From the NCBI GenBank assembly GCA_958450365.1, contig CAUEEP010000742.1, forward strand, positions 3,955,001 through 4,019,000: DNA of 64,000 bases, written 5' to 3'. The notes beneath the pieces were generated by a model. It made no database searches, had not been told where the DNA came from, and was given only the letters and a program-made list of their open reading frames with translations. Positions within the stretch are counted from its first letter, which is position 1. Every line of letters begins with the position of its first letter. Shown here piece by piece: positions 1-11,622 of this stretch. The translations under genes and the position numbers were made by a program. The stretch comes from Mesorhabditis belari (Eukaryota; Nematoda; Chromadorea; Rhabditida; Rhabditidae).

Positions 1-329
1 CTTTCGTTTCCTCGCTTGCCTCATGTTTTACTTTTAAATCCGGATTTCCTGGATGAATCAACAGAACAAGAATGATACCAAGCTATAAAATTCAATTTTT
101 CTTTCCAAAATCAAAAGCTCTTACAATGACAGCATGCGTTGTTGTCAGTGCATAGTACATGATCGCTCTAGAGCCGACTTTTCCCGAAGTTTTTCCATCC
201 AATTGAGCTAGTCCTAAAAGAGTTGGTGTTTAAGGAGGCCTTTTCAACGAATAATCACTCTAAATCATGTCCTACTTTACCGTAACCCAGCATGTTCCAA
301 GTTTTGATGTACCAGATTGATGCAAAAGA

Positions 330-900
330 ATTGGAACAACTTATTGAAGCCGATTCAATGCAAAGAACACGAGAGCTTTTCAAATAGCTCTAATGTGATC
401 AATCAACAATTGTTCGCCATTTGAAAATAATCGGAAAGATTAGTGGTAATGGGCGATGGGTTTCACATGAATTGAGCAGAAGCTGGAAGCACGCCTTTCG
501 ATCAGTCAGATCTTGTCGATCAGTCAGATCTTGTCGATCAGTCAGATCTTGTCGATCAGTCAGATCTTGTCGATCAGTCAGATCTTGTCGATCAGTCAGA
601 TCTTGTCGATCAGTCAGATCTTGTCGATCAGTCAGATCTTGTCGATCAGTCAGATCTTGTCGATCAGTCAGATCTTGTCGATCAGTCAGATCTCAAGTCG
701 AAAAGAAGCCAGCTTTTTGAGAATATCTTGACGATGGATGAGAAGTGGATTCACTTCGATAACACTTCTCGAAAAAAACAATGGCTCAGCAAGGGTCAAA
801 TGTCAATTCCAATCCCAAAGCCGGATTATCATGGGCACAAAGTGATGTTGTCTTGCTCATGGGTATCTCACCTCTTACTTTACTGTAAACCAGCCTGTTC
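330..900 (+). pseudogene. mariner transposase relic split by an 18-bp array
   Basis: This is a broken Tc1/mariner-type transposase. Upstream of the array the reading frame carries the helix-turn-helix tail typical of mariner (VRHLKIIGKI then GRWVSHELS, about 411-478). Downstream it carries the start of the catalytic region (ILTMDEKWIHFDN, then KKQW and HGHKVMLSCSW, about 728-865), matching the family pattern T-x-DEKWI-x-x-x-N and K-x-x-KVML. Stop codons and frame changes break it, and the C-terminal catalytic part is not recognisable after about 900. An 18-bp tandem array sits between the two halves. It is a dead copy; no terminal repeats were found. Confidence 0.75.
500..693. repeat. 18-bp tandem array inside mariner relic
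   Basis: About 10.7 copies of an 18-bp unit (GATCAGTCAGATCTTGTC) lie between the two transposase halves. The unit is a multiple of three. In the downstream transposase frame it reads as a repeated hexapeptide, DLVDQS. Confidence 0.95.
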
Positions 901-1265
901 TAAGTTCTGAGAACCTCACCCGATATCAAGCTGCTGACAACGAGCGGGAGAATCATACACTTCAACATATTCATAAAGAGTTCTCCCGGGTAGCCGATGT
1001 ATCTGATTGTGCCCTGGTTTAGCTCAGCATACCTGGAATTGCTTTCCAGAGTTTGATCCGTGTTTAATTGACAAAATCAAAGCACTTTCAATTGATTCAA
1101 AGGCTTATGGGAAAATTTTTGAATGTTTTCACCTCAACAATCCACCAACGATCACCCCAAAAGAGACACTGGCCAGCGTAAGCACGAGCAACAAATTATC
1201 CGAATTTCGAAACCATGAAGCGACTCGTTGCGGTCGGAAACCCATTTTTTTCTATAAATCTAAAC

Positions 1266-1384
1266 TTATTGAATGTTTAAAATGAACTAGAGAACAAGAA
1301 TTGCATTATTGAATGTTTAAAATGAACTAGAGATCAAGAATTGCATTATTGAATGTTTAAAATGAACTAAGAGATCAAGAATTG
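1266..1384. repeat. three-copy tandem repeat of about 41 bp
   Basis: Three near-identical copies of a segment beginning ATTGAATGTTTAAAATGAAC. They differ by single substitutions or insertions. Confidence 0.85.
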
Positions 1385-2013
1385 CCAAAAATCGACACCT
1401 GTTTAGCGAACTAGGACGTTTTTGATATAAAAAGATCGAGAATTGATTGAGATTTGATGATCAAAATGAAAAAAAGACATAAAAACGTAAGCAAGCTCAA
1501 AAAGAGACTAAAATTTTGATCAAAAGCAATCAACAATTAAGAATTTTGTAGCTTAACTAAAGAAAACTAAAGAGAAAAAGTTGTTAAGCATTATATTAAG
1601 CATATGAGTGCCATTTGTAATTTAATATGAGTACCATTTGTAATTTAAATCAAAAACTCGTAAATTCTCTGGTTTTCGAAAAAGAACATGAAACAACGGT
1701 GAGTATTTTGTGAGGCGAACAAAAATTGATCCCTAGAGTTGAAAAAAATATTATATCAAACATAGAGTGAAGAGAAACAAAAAATGCACACGCGTAATCC
1801 TCTCAAATTTCCCTTTGAACTTTTGTTGAATAGGTTTTGATTCAAAATTTAAAACCCCCGGGATTTTTCTAGATCTTTTAAGAGTTCTAGTAGATGCAAA
1901 AACACTCAACGATTCAGAATTTTGTAGCTTAACTAAAGAAAAAAGCTTTTAGATGCAGAAAATTCTTTAAATGGGAACCGCACCTTAGGGTCGGTTCTTG
2001 ATGAAGGTTTCTA

Positions 2014-2558
2014 TAAGATTTCTAAAAGATATCTATAAGAATTCTATAAGAATTCTATAAGAATTCTATAAGAATTCTAAAAGATTTCTAGAAGATTTCT
2101 AAAAGATATCTATAAGAATTCTATAAGAATTCTATAAGAATTCTATAAGAATTCTAAAAGATTTCTAGAAGATTTCTAAAAGATATCTATAAGAATTCTA
2201 TAAGAATTCTATAAGAATTCTATAAGAATTCTAAAAGATTTCTAGAAGATTTCTAAAAGATATCTATAAGATATCTATAAGAATTGTATAAGAATTCTAT
2301 AAGAATTCTAAAAGATTTCTATAAGAATTCTATAAGAATTCTATAAGAATTCTAAAAGATTTCTAGAAGATTTCTAAAAGATATCTATAAGATATCTATA
2401 AGAATTGTATAAGATTTCTATAAGAATTCTAAAAGATTTCTAGAAGATTTCTAGAAGATATCTATAAGAATTCTATAAGATTTCTATAAGAATTCTAAAA
2501 GATATCTATAAGAATTCTATAAGATTTCTAGAAGATTTCTAGAAGAATTCTATAAGAT
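2014..2558. repeat. 11-bp array with higher-order structure
   Basis: Units such as TATAAGAATTC, AAAAGATTTCT and AGAAGATTTCT alternate in blocks that themselves repeat every 60 to 70 bp, a simple higher-order repeat. EcoRI sites (GAATTC) recur throughout. Confidence 0.9.
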
Positions 2559-2592
2559 AAAATATAGATTAAAGTATCGATAGAGTACGGAT

Positions 2593-2725
2593 ATGCGCCA
2601 GCTTTCGGGACTCAGAGATCCAGTGGAAGTGATCGAGAGAAAAAGACTCAGATGGGCCGGCCACGTAGCCAGAAGAACAGACGACAGATGGACGATACGG
2701 ATCACAGAGTGGCTACCACAGTCAG
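2593..2725 (+). pseudogene. non-LTR retrotransposon ORF2 C-terminal fragment
   Basis: The short frame reads VEVIERKRLRWAGHVARR followed by TDDRW and ITEW. This is the characteristic post-reverse-transcriptase tail of many LINE ORF2 proteins (R-LRWAGHVAR--DDRW). No RT or endonuclease domain remains upstream, where the 11-bp array begins, so it is a 5'-truncated relic. Confidence 0.75.
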
Positions 2726-3188
2726 AAAGTCAGAAAAATTGCAACAGAAAATACTGGCTCAATGACAATAATCAACTTTTCCGAAAATTTTCCTAAAAAA
2801 TTCATTTTTCCAAGAATTTTCGGACAAAAAGGTAAAAAATAGGGGCTTTGCTATCCCAGAAAGAGACAATCTGTTATCAATTATGTGATTGATCAAGTGT
2901 TGTTGTTGATTTGGATCTCTCACAAATCGAGACGTTTTTGGCGAACTTGCAAAAAGTCGATTGCTTGCTGGGCAATATTTCCTGGAGTTTACTTACAATT
3001 CGTCACTAGAATGGAAACCGTCCCGTCAAATCGAGTTTAAGTGAGTTTGAGCTTGAGTTGAGTACTCTATCAAGTCCTACAGCTTACTAGTATTACTACG
3101 AATTATCGGTTGATTCGATTAAATTTTATACAAAGATGTTATTAGACCGATGTTTTGATCTACAAGTTAATTCCACTTTGCTTGTGCA

Positions 3189-3377
3189 ATCAGTGCTTAT
3201 GCAATCAGTGCTTGTGCAATCCGTGCTTATGCAATCAGTGCTTGTGCAATCAGTGCTTATGCAGTCAGTGCTTATGCTATCAGGGCTTGTGCAATCAGTG
3301 CTTATGCAATCAGTGCTTATGCTATCAGTGCTTATGCAATCAGTGCTTATGCAATCCGTGCTTATGCTATCAGTGCT
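3189..3377. repeat. 15-bp tandem array
   Basis: About 13 copies of CAGTGCTTATGCAAT with TTGTG and GCTAT variants. The open frames through it are repeat artefacts. Confidence 0.92.
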
Positions 3378-4203
3378 TGTAATCGGGCGAACAAAGCATT
3401 GACTGGAGAGACTTGTTGACAGGATTTAACTATTTTTAGTTTAAAAGGAAGAATTTGTAGCAAAAATACAGTTAAATTTAAGGTAAAAATTGCTCCCAAA
3501 AAATTTCGGTTTAGACTTAAAGCGAAAAACTCAAAACGGCGAAAGCTGCTCGGTCGCTCATCGCTCCGTCTAGACATGGGTACTATCAAATACAAAAAAT
3601 GATGAACTCTCACACTATAAATGCTTTTAACTTCCTTCAAATCTGTTGAATTGAAATGATTTATGGCTTAGCAAATAGAGAATATCAAGAGCTTTCGAAT
3701 GGACTAAAGCACACCGAAAAATAGAAATGCTAAAGAAAGTTATAGTGTTTGCTAGCCCTAACTCGAAACGGATCAGACTCGAGCGTAGTCAAAAAGAAGA
3801 GATTTAGCTCTAAATTTGTATTTGGGGGTTTTCAAGGTCGGGGAATCGATTGGAGCTCGATTGGAGCTATTCATTTTATTCACCAAATGTCGAGATTAGA
3901 GTGTGTTCCTTGCAGACAACGCGTTTTCTAAAAAGCGCGCGCCAAGGATAAGCTACCGTAACCCTATGCTTTGCATGAGCAAATTTTTCAAAATGCAAAT
4001 GTACATTAAAATCTTGCACTCTTTTTTTTCTATTACTCTTTCCTTAACTCTATTACTTTTTCGCTAAAACTTAAAATTTTTTAAATGCTATTTAAAATTA
4101 AAGAAAACATTTAAAACGGGAAAAGTTAATAAACACTATTAAAAAAAATTATATTATTTACGAATTTACCAGGCCTATTGTCTACATTTGCACTAGAACC
4201 ATT

Positions 4204-5130
4204 CCAAAAAAAAATTCCACGCCCTAAAAAAATCGAAATCCTTAAATAAAACTATTCATTACTATATTTTAAGAAAAGTTTGCAAATTTTTTTTGCGCGA
4301 CCTTTATAGCTTTGCTTAAAAAGCGCACCTTTTAGAAAACGCGTTGTCGGAAGTTTGTCGGAAGTTTGTCGGAAGTCTTGTCGGATCAATTGTCTGACAA
4401 AAAAGTTGTCAATGAAAATTTGTCTGACAAATTGTCTGTCAACAAGGAGCACACTCTACGCGGAAGTGCACGGGAAACGACCATGGCGAATGGGCTCACT
4501 TTAAGCCTTAGTAACACGAGTTTGCACTGTAGCAAAATGTTTCAAAGCTTTAGTGGGCAAACAATGTTTTCTTTTGTCAATTACAATTCAACTTTTGTCC
4601 CATAACTTCTATTTCGCAAATCATCTTTGAAATTGAGTTTAATTATGCGAAAAATTGAAAGCAAATGGTAGAAAAATGTGAGAATTTTCAAGAAATCAAT
4701 GATTAAATCAAGAAAAAAGAAGAATGATAACCAGAAGTAAAGTAAACTTTTCGAAAATCAAATATTTGGAAAGTGAAAGTTCATTGTTTTCGCATGATTG
4801 AATGTTCATTTACCTATTTTACACAAAAATTTTCTTTGAATTTACCAGGCCTATTGTCTCCATTTACTGGCACTAGAATTATTCAAAAAAAAACTCCACG
4901 CCCTAAAAAATCGAAATCCTTAAATAAAACTATTCATTACTATATTTTAAGAAAAGTTTACAAATTTTTTCGCGCGAATTTTTATAGCTTTGCTTAAAAG
5001 GCTATAAAGGTCGCTTTTAGCGTTTTTAGAAAAGAAAACGCGTTGTCGGAACGTCGGAAGTCTTGTCGGATCAATTGTCTGACAAAAAAGTTGTCAATGA
5101 AAATTTGTCTGACAAATTGTCTGTCAACAA
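4204..5130. repeat. direct duplication of about 245 bp
   Basis: 4204-4450 and 4884-5130 are diverged copies in the same orientation. Both contain CCACGCCCTAAAAAA, ACTATTCATTACTATATTT, GCGCGA and a block of TTGTCTGAC-type short palindromic words (TTGTCGGAAG, AATTGTCTGACAA). The second copy carries small indels. The function is unknown; it is probably a mobile-element fragment. Confidence 0.8.
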
Positions 5131-5628
5131 CACTGTCAACACACTCTGGTCGAGATCATTCTCCTATCCCGGCTTTTCCATCGAAAATTCAAATGAAAAA
5201 AAGGAAAAAGATTTCCCTAGAGGGATTGAACCCTCGACCTTACGCTTCATTGAGGTGTTATTTGCCTAATAACACTGATTCCCCAAAATCATCCACTCTT
5301 TTCCATTGTTTTCCATTGTTTTCCCAGCTGCACGGCACGTCTGTTCCTTTCCTTTCCCTTAAATGGTTTCTGTTCTGAAATTGCGTGTCTCTTTCTTGAA
5401 TTCGATCAAAATCGAATCGATTCATCCCTCTCAATATATTCATGGTCTCTTCTTTTCTCTCTCCCATTTCTGCCACTCTTTTTTTTCTCTCTTCTTACAC
5501 AAAAGGACACGTCATTTCAATTTCAGCTTTTCCCTTTCAGCTTTTCCTCTTTCACTCAATTGATTTCCGATTTCTTATCATTTTTATAAATTCAACTTCT
5601 TCCCAAATTTGGCTATAATTTTACTCTT

Positions 5629-8600
5629 ATGCTTTTTCAGCTATTAGTTGTTAGCTGTGCGCTTTTTGGTGGGTTTTTTCTTAATATTTATGCAAATTTT
5701 TTAAGGTCAAACTAACTTTGAGCCTATTTTTATTGAATTGAATTTGAAATACCTGTTCAAATTTCTAGTTAACCAAATATTTTATACTTTTAAACTACTA
5801 CAGTAACACCGTAAATACTCTAATCGAACTCTAATGAAAGGCGTACAGTTGCGTAGTCTAACTTTGAACGTCTCATTCTCCTGCTTTAGGCTATAGTTTA
5901 GTAGAAATGATAGCCCTTGAAATCTAGTATTTTTTGGTATCAAAAGTATAGTTGGGAAAATTTAGGCACTGAGAAAAAACGATCTTCTAAAATGAAGTTA
6001 GACTACGCGACTAGACTGGCATTCTATTAGGTTGTTCGGATCTAAACGAGCGTTTGCACTGCTTAACTCATGAGGAAACCATTTCCCGCATCAGATCGTC
6101 TTTCCAATGACATGGAGATGCTCATGAATGTCCGGTTCCACGGTCGGATTCGGCCGTTCTCCTGGTCCTAGCCATTGCCGTTTTCGAATAGTATTATCGA
6201 AATAGATCCACTTCTCATCTCCAGTAACGAGAGGATCAAAAAGTCATGATCTTTAGCGTGGTGGATGAGAATTCCGGCAATAGCGACTCGTGAAGCCTTG
6301 TTTGCACTGCTTAATTCGTGAGGAAGCCATTTCCCGCATCTGATCGTCTTTCCAATGACATGGAGATGCTCATCAATAGTAGAATTTGAACATAGAAACT
6401 GTTGAGCAAGCTCGTTTGACATGTTCATGATCCTAGGCAGACGAGAGTGTTCATGATCCTAGGCAGACGAGAGTGTTCATGATCCTAGGCAGACGCGAGT
6501 GTTCATGATCCTAGGCAGACGAGAGTGTTCATGATCCTAGGCAGACGCGAACTTGATGTTTGAAGTCGATCATCTAAAACAAGAAAAAAATCTTAAAAAT
6601 AAGAAATTATTCTTTTAAAAAGATTCCAAATATGCACAAGATAACGTACTTTTAAAAAAATACAAATAAAGACATATTTTAAAAGCTTCTCTCAAAAAAA
6701 TAAGTTTAGCAACGCTTATTTATATCCGAACAACCTAATATTAGAGTAATCGGTATTCGAAATTTTCAAAATTGCCATTTCCAGCTCAATCACTTGCCAA
6801 TGATCCTCCTCCAAATCAACCGGTTCAAGTGGAATCCGTCGATCAAATACACCACAAATTCGGGGATGAACACGAGATGAAGGATGAGGCGTTCGTTTAC
6901 TTTCTTCTTATTTACTATATAAAGCAGAAGAGACGTTTGTCTGTTCATTTGTCGGTGCGCAGACGCGACGCTTTGTAATTACGTTTGCTCTATCGGTGAA
7001 AAGGCAAATTATTCAGCTTTTAAGCGCGATATTTTGCTCCCGCGGGTTTTCGGTTATGGGAAATCTGACTTTTTGGTTTATTTTTAAAAAGAGGCGAGGC
7101 TTAACATGGGTGACAATAGTCCTAGTTATTTGAAAGAAAGTTTTATGCTACAAAGTCGCTTCGAAAACAATGCTGTTCCCTGTTTCTTTTTTGCGTTCCT
7201 TTTCACTTCGTCTTTTCTTTTTCTATGGTACCCAGATCCTTTAAACTATGAGCTTTTTCTGAACTTGTCTGGAAAGGAAGTAAAGGGCCCGCATGGACAT
7301 AAAGGGCTTAAAGGACCCCGAATGGGCTGCCTCTCTAGCGGAAAACGCGAACGAGCTAAGCGTTTTCCGCTGTTCCCTGTTTCTTTTTAGCGTTCCTTTT
7401 CACCTCGTCTTTTCTTTTTCTATTGTACAATTCCTTTAAACTATGCGCTTTTTCTGAACTTTTCCGGAAGGAAAGTAAAGGGTCTGAAGGGACATAAAGG
7501 GCTTTAAGGACCCCGGGCTTTAAGGACCCCGGGCTTTAAGGACCCCGGGCTTTAAGGACCCCGGGCTTTAAGGACCCCGGGCTTTAAGGACCCCGGGCTT
7601 TAAGGACCCCGGGCTTTAAGGACCCCGGGCTTTAAGGACCCCGGGCTTTAAGGACCCCGGGCTTTAAGGACCCCGGGCTTTAAGGACCCCGGGCTTTAAG
7701 GACCCCGGGCTTTAAGGACCCCGGGCTTTAAGGACCCCGGGCTTTAAGGACCCCGGGCTAAGGACCCGGGCTTAAGGACCCCGGGCTTTAAGGACCCCGG
7801 GCTTTAAGGACCCCGGGCTTTAGGACCCCGGGCTTTAAGGACCCCGGGCTTTAAGGACCCCGGGCTTTAAGGACCCCGGGCTTTAAGGACCCCGGGCTTT
7901 AAGGACCCCGGGCTTTAAGGACCCCGGGCTTTAAGGACCCCGGGCTTTAAGGACCCCGGGCTTTAAGGACCCCGGGCTTTAAGGACCCCGGGCTTTAAGG
8001 ACCCCGGGCTTTAAGGACCCCGGGCTTTAAGGCCCCCGGGCTTTAAGGCCCCCGGGCTTTAAGGCCCCCGGGCTTTAAGGCCCCCGGGCTTTAAGGCCCC
8101 CGGGCTTTAAGGCCGCCTCTCTAGCGGAAAACACAACGAGAGGCGTTTTCCGCTGGTCAATCTATAGATATTCAGTCACATCAAGCAACACTTCGAGGAC
8201 AAGATCAATGTGGAGACGATGACGGAAGAGCAGAGAAGGTTGGTGGCGGAAAAATCAACAAATCTTTTGTAAATCACATCATTAATCTTTAAATCATAAA
8301 CTAATAATTTTTTCAACGATCTTAGTAACAATTTTATAAAGCTGCACATAATTTTTATTTTCTAAAATAGAGGAAAAAAAGTTTTAGAACCATAAAGGTC
8401 ATAAAACAATTAAATTGAAGTTATTATAAAATTCTATATAAATGGTTCTTTTTATTTTTGCTTGCAATTCCCCCGATCATTCCAAATTTTACGGCAAAAA
8501 TTTGCAATCGAATGTTTCCCGTCAATCTCACACTGTTCTCCGATCATCATGTTTACGAAGATCTCAACTCTAGATTTCACTATTTCTCGATGCACGATTT

Positions 8601-10713
8601 GAACAAAGATGGGATGATCGACGGAACTGAAATCATGAAATCTCTCACTCACTCACATGATGCTGTAGAGGAGGAAAAACGGGGTGAGTGAAGAAAAGTC
8701 GAGATGATTATCGGCAAAGAATCAGAGCTCGGAAATAGAGCAAAACTGCAAGGTTTTGCAAGTTTTAGATTTTGAGATGGGGAAGAGTATAATGATTTGC
8801 TATTAGATTTAAAGTTCAACAATGACAATGACAACAATGACAACAACAAACAATGACATTTACAGGACCTGGAAACCCGGTGGCTGACGAGGATTCGATG
8901 GTGAAAATGATCGACGGTGTGCTCGAGCAAATGGATATTAATGGAGATGGGTGAGGGTTGATATAAACACCAAAAAATCTTAAACATTACAAAAATAGAG
9001 TTAAAAGCTAGAAAATTTACGGTTGCGATAGCTTTTGTGCAGTGCGTAAGAGAGGAACCAAAGGGGCAATGATTACCGTATTTTCTCTAATAGTAGTGCA
9101 CCCCAGCGAGCCGAGTTGATGACTATTTTATGGCTTTTAAAGTTTTCACAGAAGCTCAACACTCTAATCCCCCACTAGATCTCATCGTCAGCTACATTTT
9201 CCGATCCCACATCGATAGGTTCTGATAAGTGGTTCTCGAGATTTCGAGGAATTTAGGCGACGCTCAGAGGTCGCTCACTACTATTAGAGAAAATACGGTA
9301 TTTAAATATTTTATTCCAAATCTAGCACAATCACTAATAGCAAGAAAATATAAAAAATAAAATAAATCGTTGGTTCAGTGTTTAAAATGGTAAAAGAAAA
9401 GAATACAAAGTGATCTCCGTTTCCTTTTATCACACAAATGATCTTTAGAGGAAGGACAAGAGAATCAGAGATATTCAAAATCAAAGCATCAAATAAGATT
9501 TTACAGAAAAGAGCTACTTTTCTGAACAACTTTCAAAAGTTGATGTATTTTAGCATCTATTTGACCTATTTAAGAAAAGTATCGTAGTCAAACCATTAGC
9601 TTAGATCTATTCACTCCAATTTTATTCAATCATTGTAATTTCTCATCAACTAATATCAAGATTCGGCTTTTCTAAAAGAAAACTAAAAGTTTTACTAAGA
9701 TATTTCTCTAAATGTATTTTGCTTGCTTCTTTGAAAGGGTGGCTCGAGCAGAACACAATCAATTCCTAACTTTCCCCATTTTTCAAAAAACATTACCTTA
9801 ACTGTTTCAAAGTAGCTCCAAAGATCAAATTCTGCATGTTTTTCGAATCAAAATCTTAAACGGGAACTTATTTTTGTGTGAATTCAAAGTAGCTATTAGC
9901 TGAAAACACGAGTTGATCGTACTTTTGCTCTCTTGCAAAAAAAGTCATCAATTTCCGTGAGCCAAAAAGAGTGTTCGATAAGTGGGATAAATTGAGTACG
10001 CCTACTGATGGAGAGTACAGCTTAACCTTTCACTAATTGATGGGTTTTGTTGAATTTTTATAGTCAAAATCCCTGTTTCTTTGAGTGATCTCAATGAGCA
10101 TCTTTTGACTTGTGGTGCCAATGAAAATTTTGATCAGTGAGATCAAATTTTGAAGCTAAAATTGGCAAAAACTGACAGAAAAACCGGCGTTTCAACGTGT
10201 TTCCTTGTAAGAAAAAGGTATTGTGCCAGAAATAGCGCGTTTCAACGAGTTTCCACGGCTTTAAAGTACAGTCACTGGATAAACAAAGCCACCTTTTATG
10301 CGCCTCAAAAGAATCTAAAGAAATCTGCACTAGGAAACGTGTGTTTACGTGATTTGAGTATAAAGCACATTATAAAGATTTGAAATGCCGGAAAATCTCA
10401 AATCTCGGATCTTTACAGTTAACGGCAGGGGGTAACGATTATCGGTGGAAGCCAATTTTTTGGCTAAACTTGTAGCTCATTTTTAAGCATCTTAAACTTG
10501 TCAGATTCAAAAATTTTAATAAGATTTAAATAGCTTAGAATGTCAGCTTTCAGAAAATATTTGTTTCATCAAAAGTTATTAAGAAAAAACTATATAAAAT
10601 CGGGTTGCAAGTCGGTCAAAAAGTTGGCCCCTGTCGTGGAGCGTAAAGGTTTTAAATCTATTTTTTTTTTCAGCTACATCGACTTTGCCGAGTACATGAA
10701 AGTTGGGAATTAA
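5629..10713 (+). CDS. MCFD2: MCFD2-like EF-hand protein (ER cargo-receptor subunit)
   Basis: The spliced product is 151 aa, close to vertebrate MCFD2 (146 aa). Known family role: it partners the lectin ERGIC-53/LMAN1 and loads selected glycoproteins for ER-to-Golgi export in a calcium-dependent way. Exons by phase: 5629-5668, 6785-6894, 8168-8238, 8574-8683, 8866-8950, 10674-10713. The N-terminus is a signal peptide (LLVVSCALFA, likely cleaved before QS). The linker SHIKQHFEDKIN and MTEEQRRFHYFSMHD match the family. Two canonical EF loops are complete: DLNKDGMIDGTE (residues 82-93) and DINGDGYIDFAE (134-145), with MVKMIDGVLEQ between them. The 8168 acceptor (CTATAG) could instead be 8176 (ATTCAG), which leaves a phase problem with exon 2. 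CTTTTTCAG at 5632-5640 overlaps the first codons, so an upstream exon supplying a different ATG is possible. Exons 3 to 6 are secure; exons 1 and 2 are inferred. Confidence 0.85.
6168..6428 (-). pseudogene. mariner transposase fragment
   Basis: The minus-strand frame reads SNSTIDEHLHVIGKTIRC then GKWLPHELS, the mariner second helix-turn-helix region, and continues towards a damaged version of the DEKWI region (LEMRSGSISIILFENG). An 80-bp part of the same sequence is duplicated at 6060-6140. No catalytic triad survives. Confidence 0.75.
6423..6550. repeat. 26-bp tandem array within the mariner element
   Basis: Five copies of a 26-bp unit beginning GTTCATGATCCTAGGCAGAC, with A/C alternation in the GACGAGAGT or GACGCGAGT tail. 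It lies immediately beyond the transposase fragment. Confidence 0.93.
7503..8112. repeat. 16-bp GC-rich satellite in MCFD2-like intron
   Basis: Nearly 40 head-to-tail copies of GGGCTTTAAGGACCCC, each junction making CCCGGG. A few units carry deletions near 7757-7820. The last copies (about 8030-8112) switch to GGCCCCC, a locally homogenised variant. Short diverged sequences resembling the repeat edge (GCGGAAAACGCGAACGAG) flank both sides. Confidence 0.97.
9074..9300. mobile_element. MITE family A, copy 1
   Basis: About 227 bp with inverted ends TACCGTATTTTCTCTAATAG and its complement. The interior shares the words CCCCCACTAGATCTCATCG and CATCGATAGGTTCTGATAAG with the other copies. It lies in the last intron of the MCFD2-like gene and has no coding capacity. 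Confidence 0.9.
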
Positions 10714-11622
10714 TTTGATCGTTTTTCTTTATTTTTTTTCGTTATAAACTGCAATTTTCCTTCATTTTCGGGTATAAAATCAAAGATTTTATCTTTCAGT
10801 CATCAGCTTTTTCTTTTTTTTCAAATTTTTTTCTTTTTTTGAGTGCTTGATAAATATTTGATAAATATTTGACAAATTTGTGTAAAACAATCATTTTTTT
10901 GACGTCACATTGAGATAGATGACTCATAAACAATCTCTAGTTAGTCTTTTCTCTCTTTTTATATCAAGAGAGATTTCTAGAGAGAGAGAGAAAAGACAAA
11001 GACAAAGAAAAGACAAAGAACAGGTTTATTTACCTTTTTTTTGGCTTTTGCATGCCAATCTCATTCCCAAATCACTTATTTCGTCGAAAATTCTTTAAAT
11101 TCCAACCTTTTAGCTTTGATTTGAAGAGGATTGGCTATTGAAATGTTCCATAAAACAATATGATTATCTATTTTCAAAAAAACCCTTCAAAAGTGATTGT
11201 AAACTTGTCCGAATCGAGGCTTTCCTCTCATTTTTAACTCTTAAACATCAGCTTTTCATTTAGGGATCGAGTTTCCTCTTTTTTTTTTCAATTTTTTGAA
11301 CTTTCTGACTTTTTTTGGAAAAACTCATTGTTCTCAAATTGCAAATTAAATATTGAATCAAAGTTTTTTCAATTTTTTCAATCTTTCTACTTGTCAATCG
11401 ATTTGAAACATGTTAAATCGATTTAAAAGTTGTTAAAATTGAAACTTGAAACTTTTTAAAGCAGCTTAACCTTTACTTTACTTTAATGACTTTGAAATCT
11501 AGATTATTAAAGTATTTGAAAGCTTTTACCCATTGAAAAGCTCTCTTTGAGTCAAAAGTCAAAAAAGTTAAATGACTGAAAATGTTTTAAAAATAAAGAA
11601 TTTGACGAAAATCTTAGAAACC

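Larger units (their letters stand above)
901..2592. other. gene-free stretch with two tandem repeats
   Basis: No coding exon is supported here. The open frame at 1007-1285 has no recognisable motif. The stretch is AT-rich and holds a three-copy repeat of about 41 bp at 1266-1384 and an 11-bp array at 2014-2558. Confidence 0.6.
2800..5628. other. gene-free repeat-rich stretch upstream of MCFD2-like gene
   Basis: No coding exon is supported. The stretch contains a 15-bp array (3189-3377) and a direct duplication (4204-4450 and 4884-5130). It also has a tRNA T-arm-like scrap on the minus strand near 5212-5240 (box-B-like GGGTTCAATCCC with no matching box A). The small open frames show no family motifs. 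Confidence 0.5.
6027..6738 (-). mobile_element. complete-ended mariner element in MCFD2-like intron 1
   Basis: Inverted ends TTAGGTTGTTCGGATATAAA (left copy reads ATCTAAA) are flanked on both sides by a TA duplication, the Tc1/mariner target-site signature. The 712-bp interior holds transposase debris on the minus strand and a 26-bp array. It is non-autonomous and sits in an intron, so it should be spliced out. Confidence 0.85.

Noticed and set aside
5212..5275. Possible tRNA on the minus strand near GGGTTCAATCCC
   Set aside because: A T-arm-like sequence exists, but there is no D arm or acceptor pairing. Treated as a relic scrap only.
7503..8112. CRISPR-like array
   Set aside because: Units are directly adjacent with no variable spacers, and the host is a eukaryote. 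The same holds for every other array in the window.
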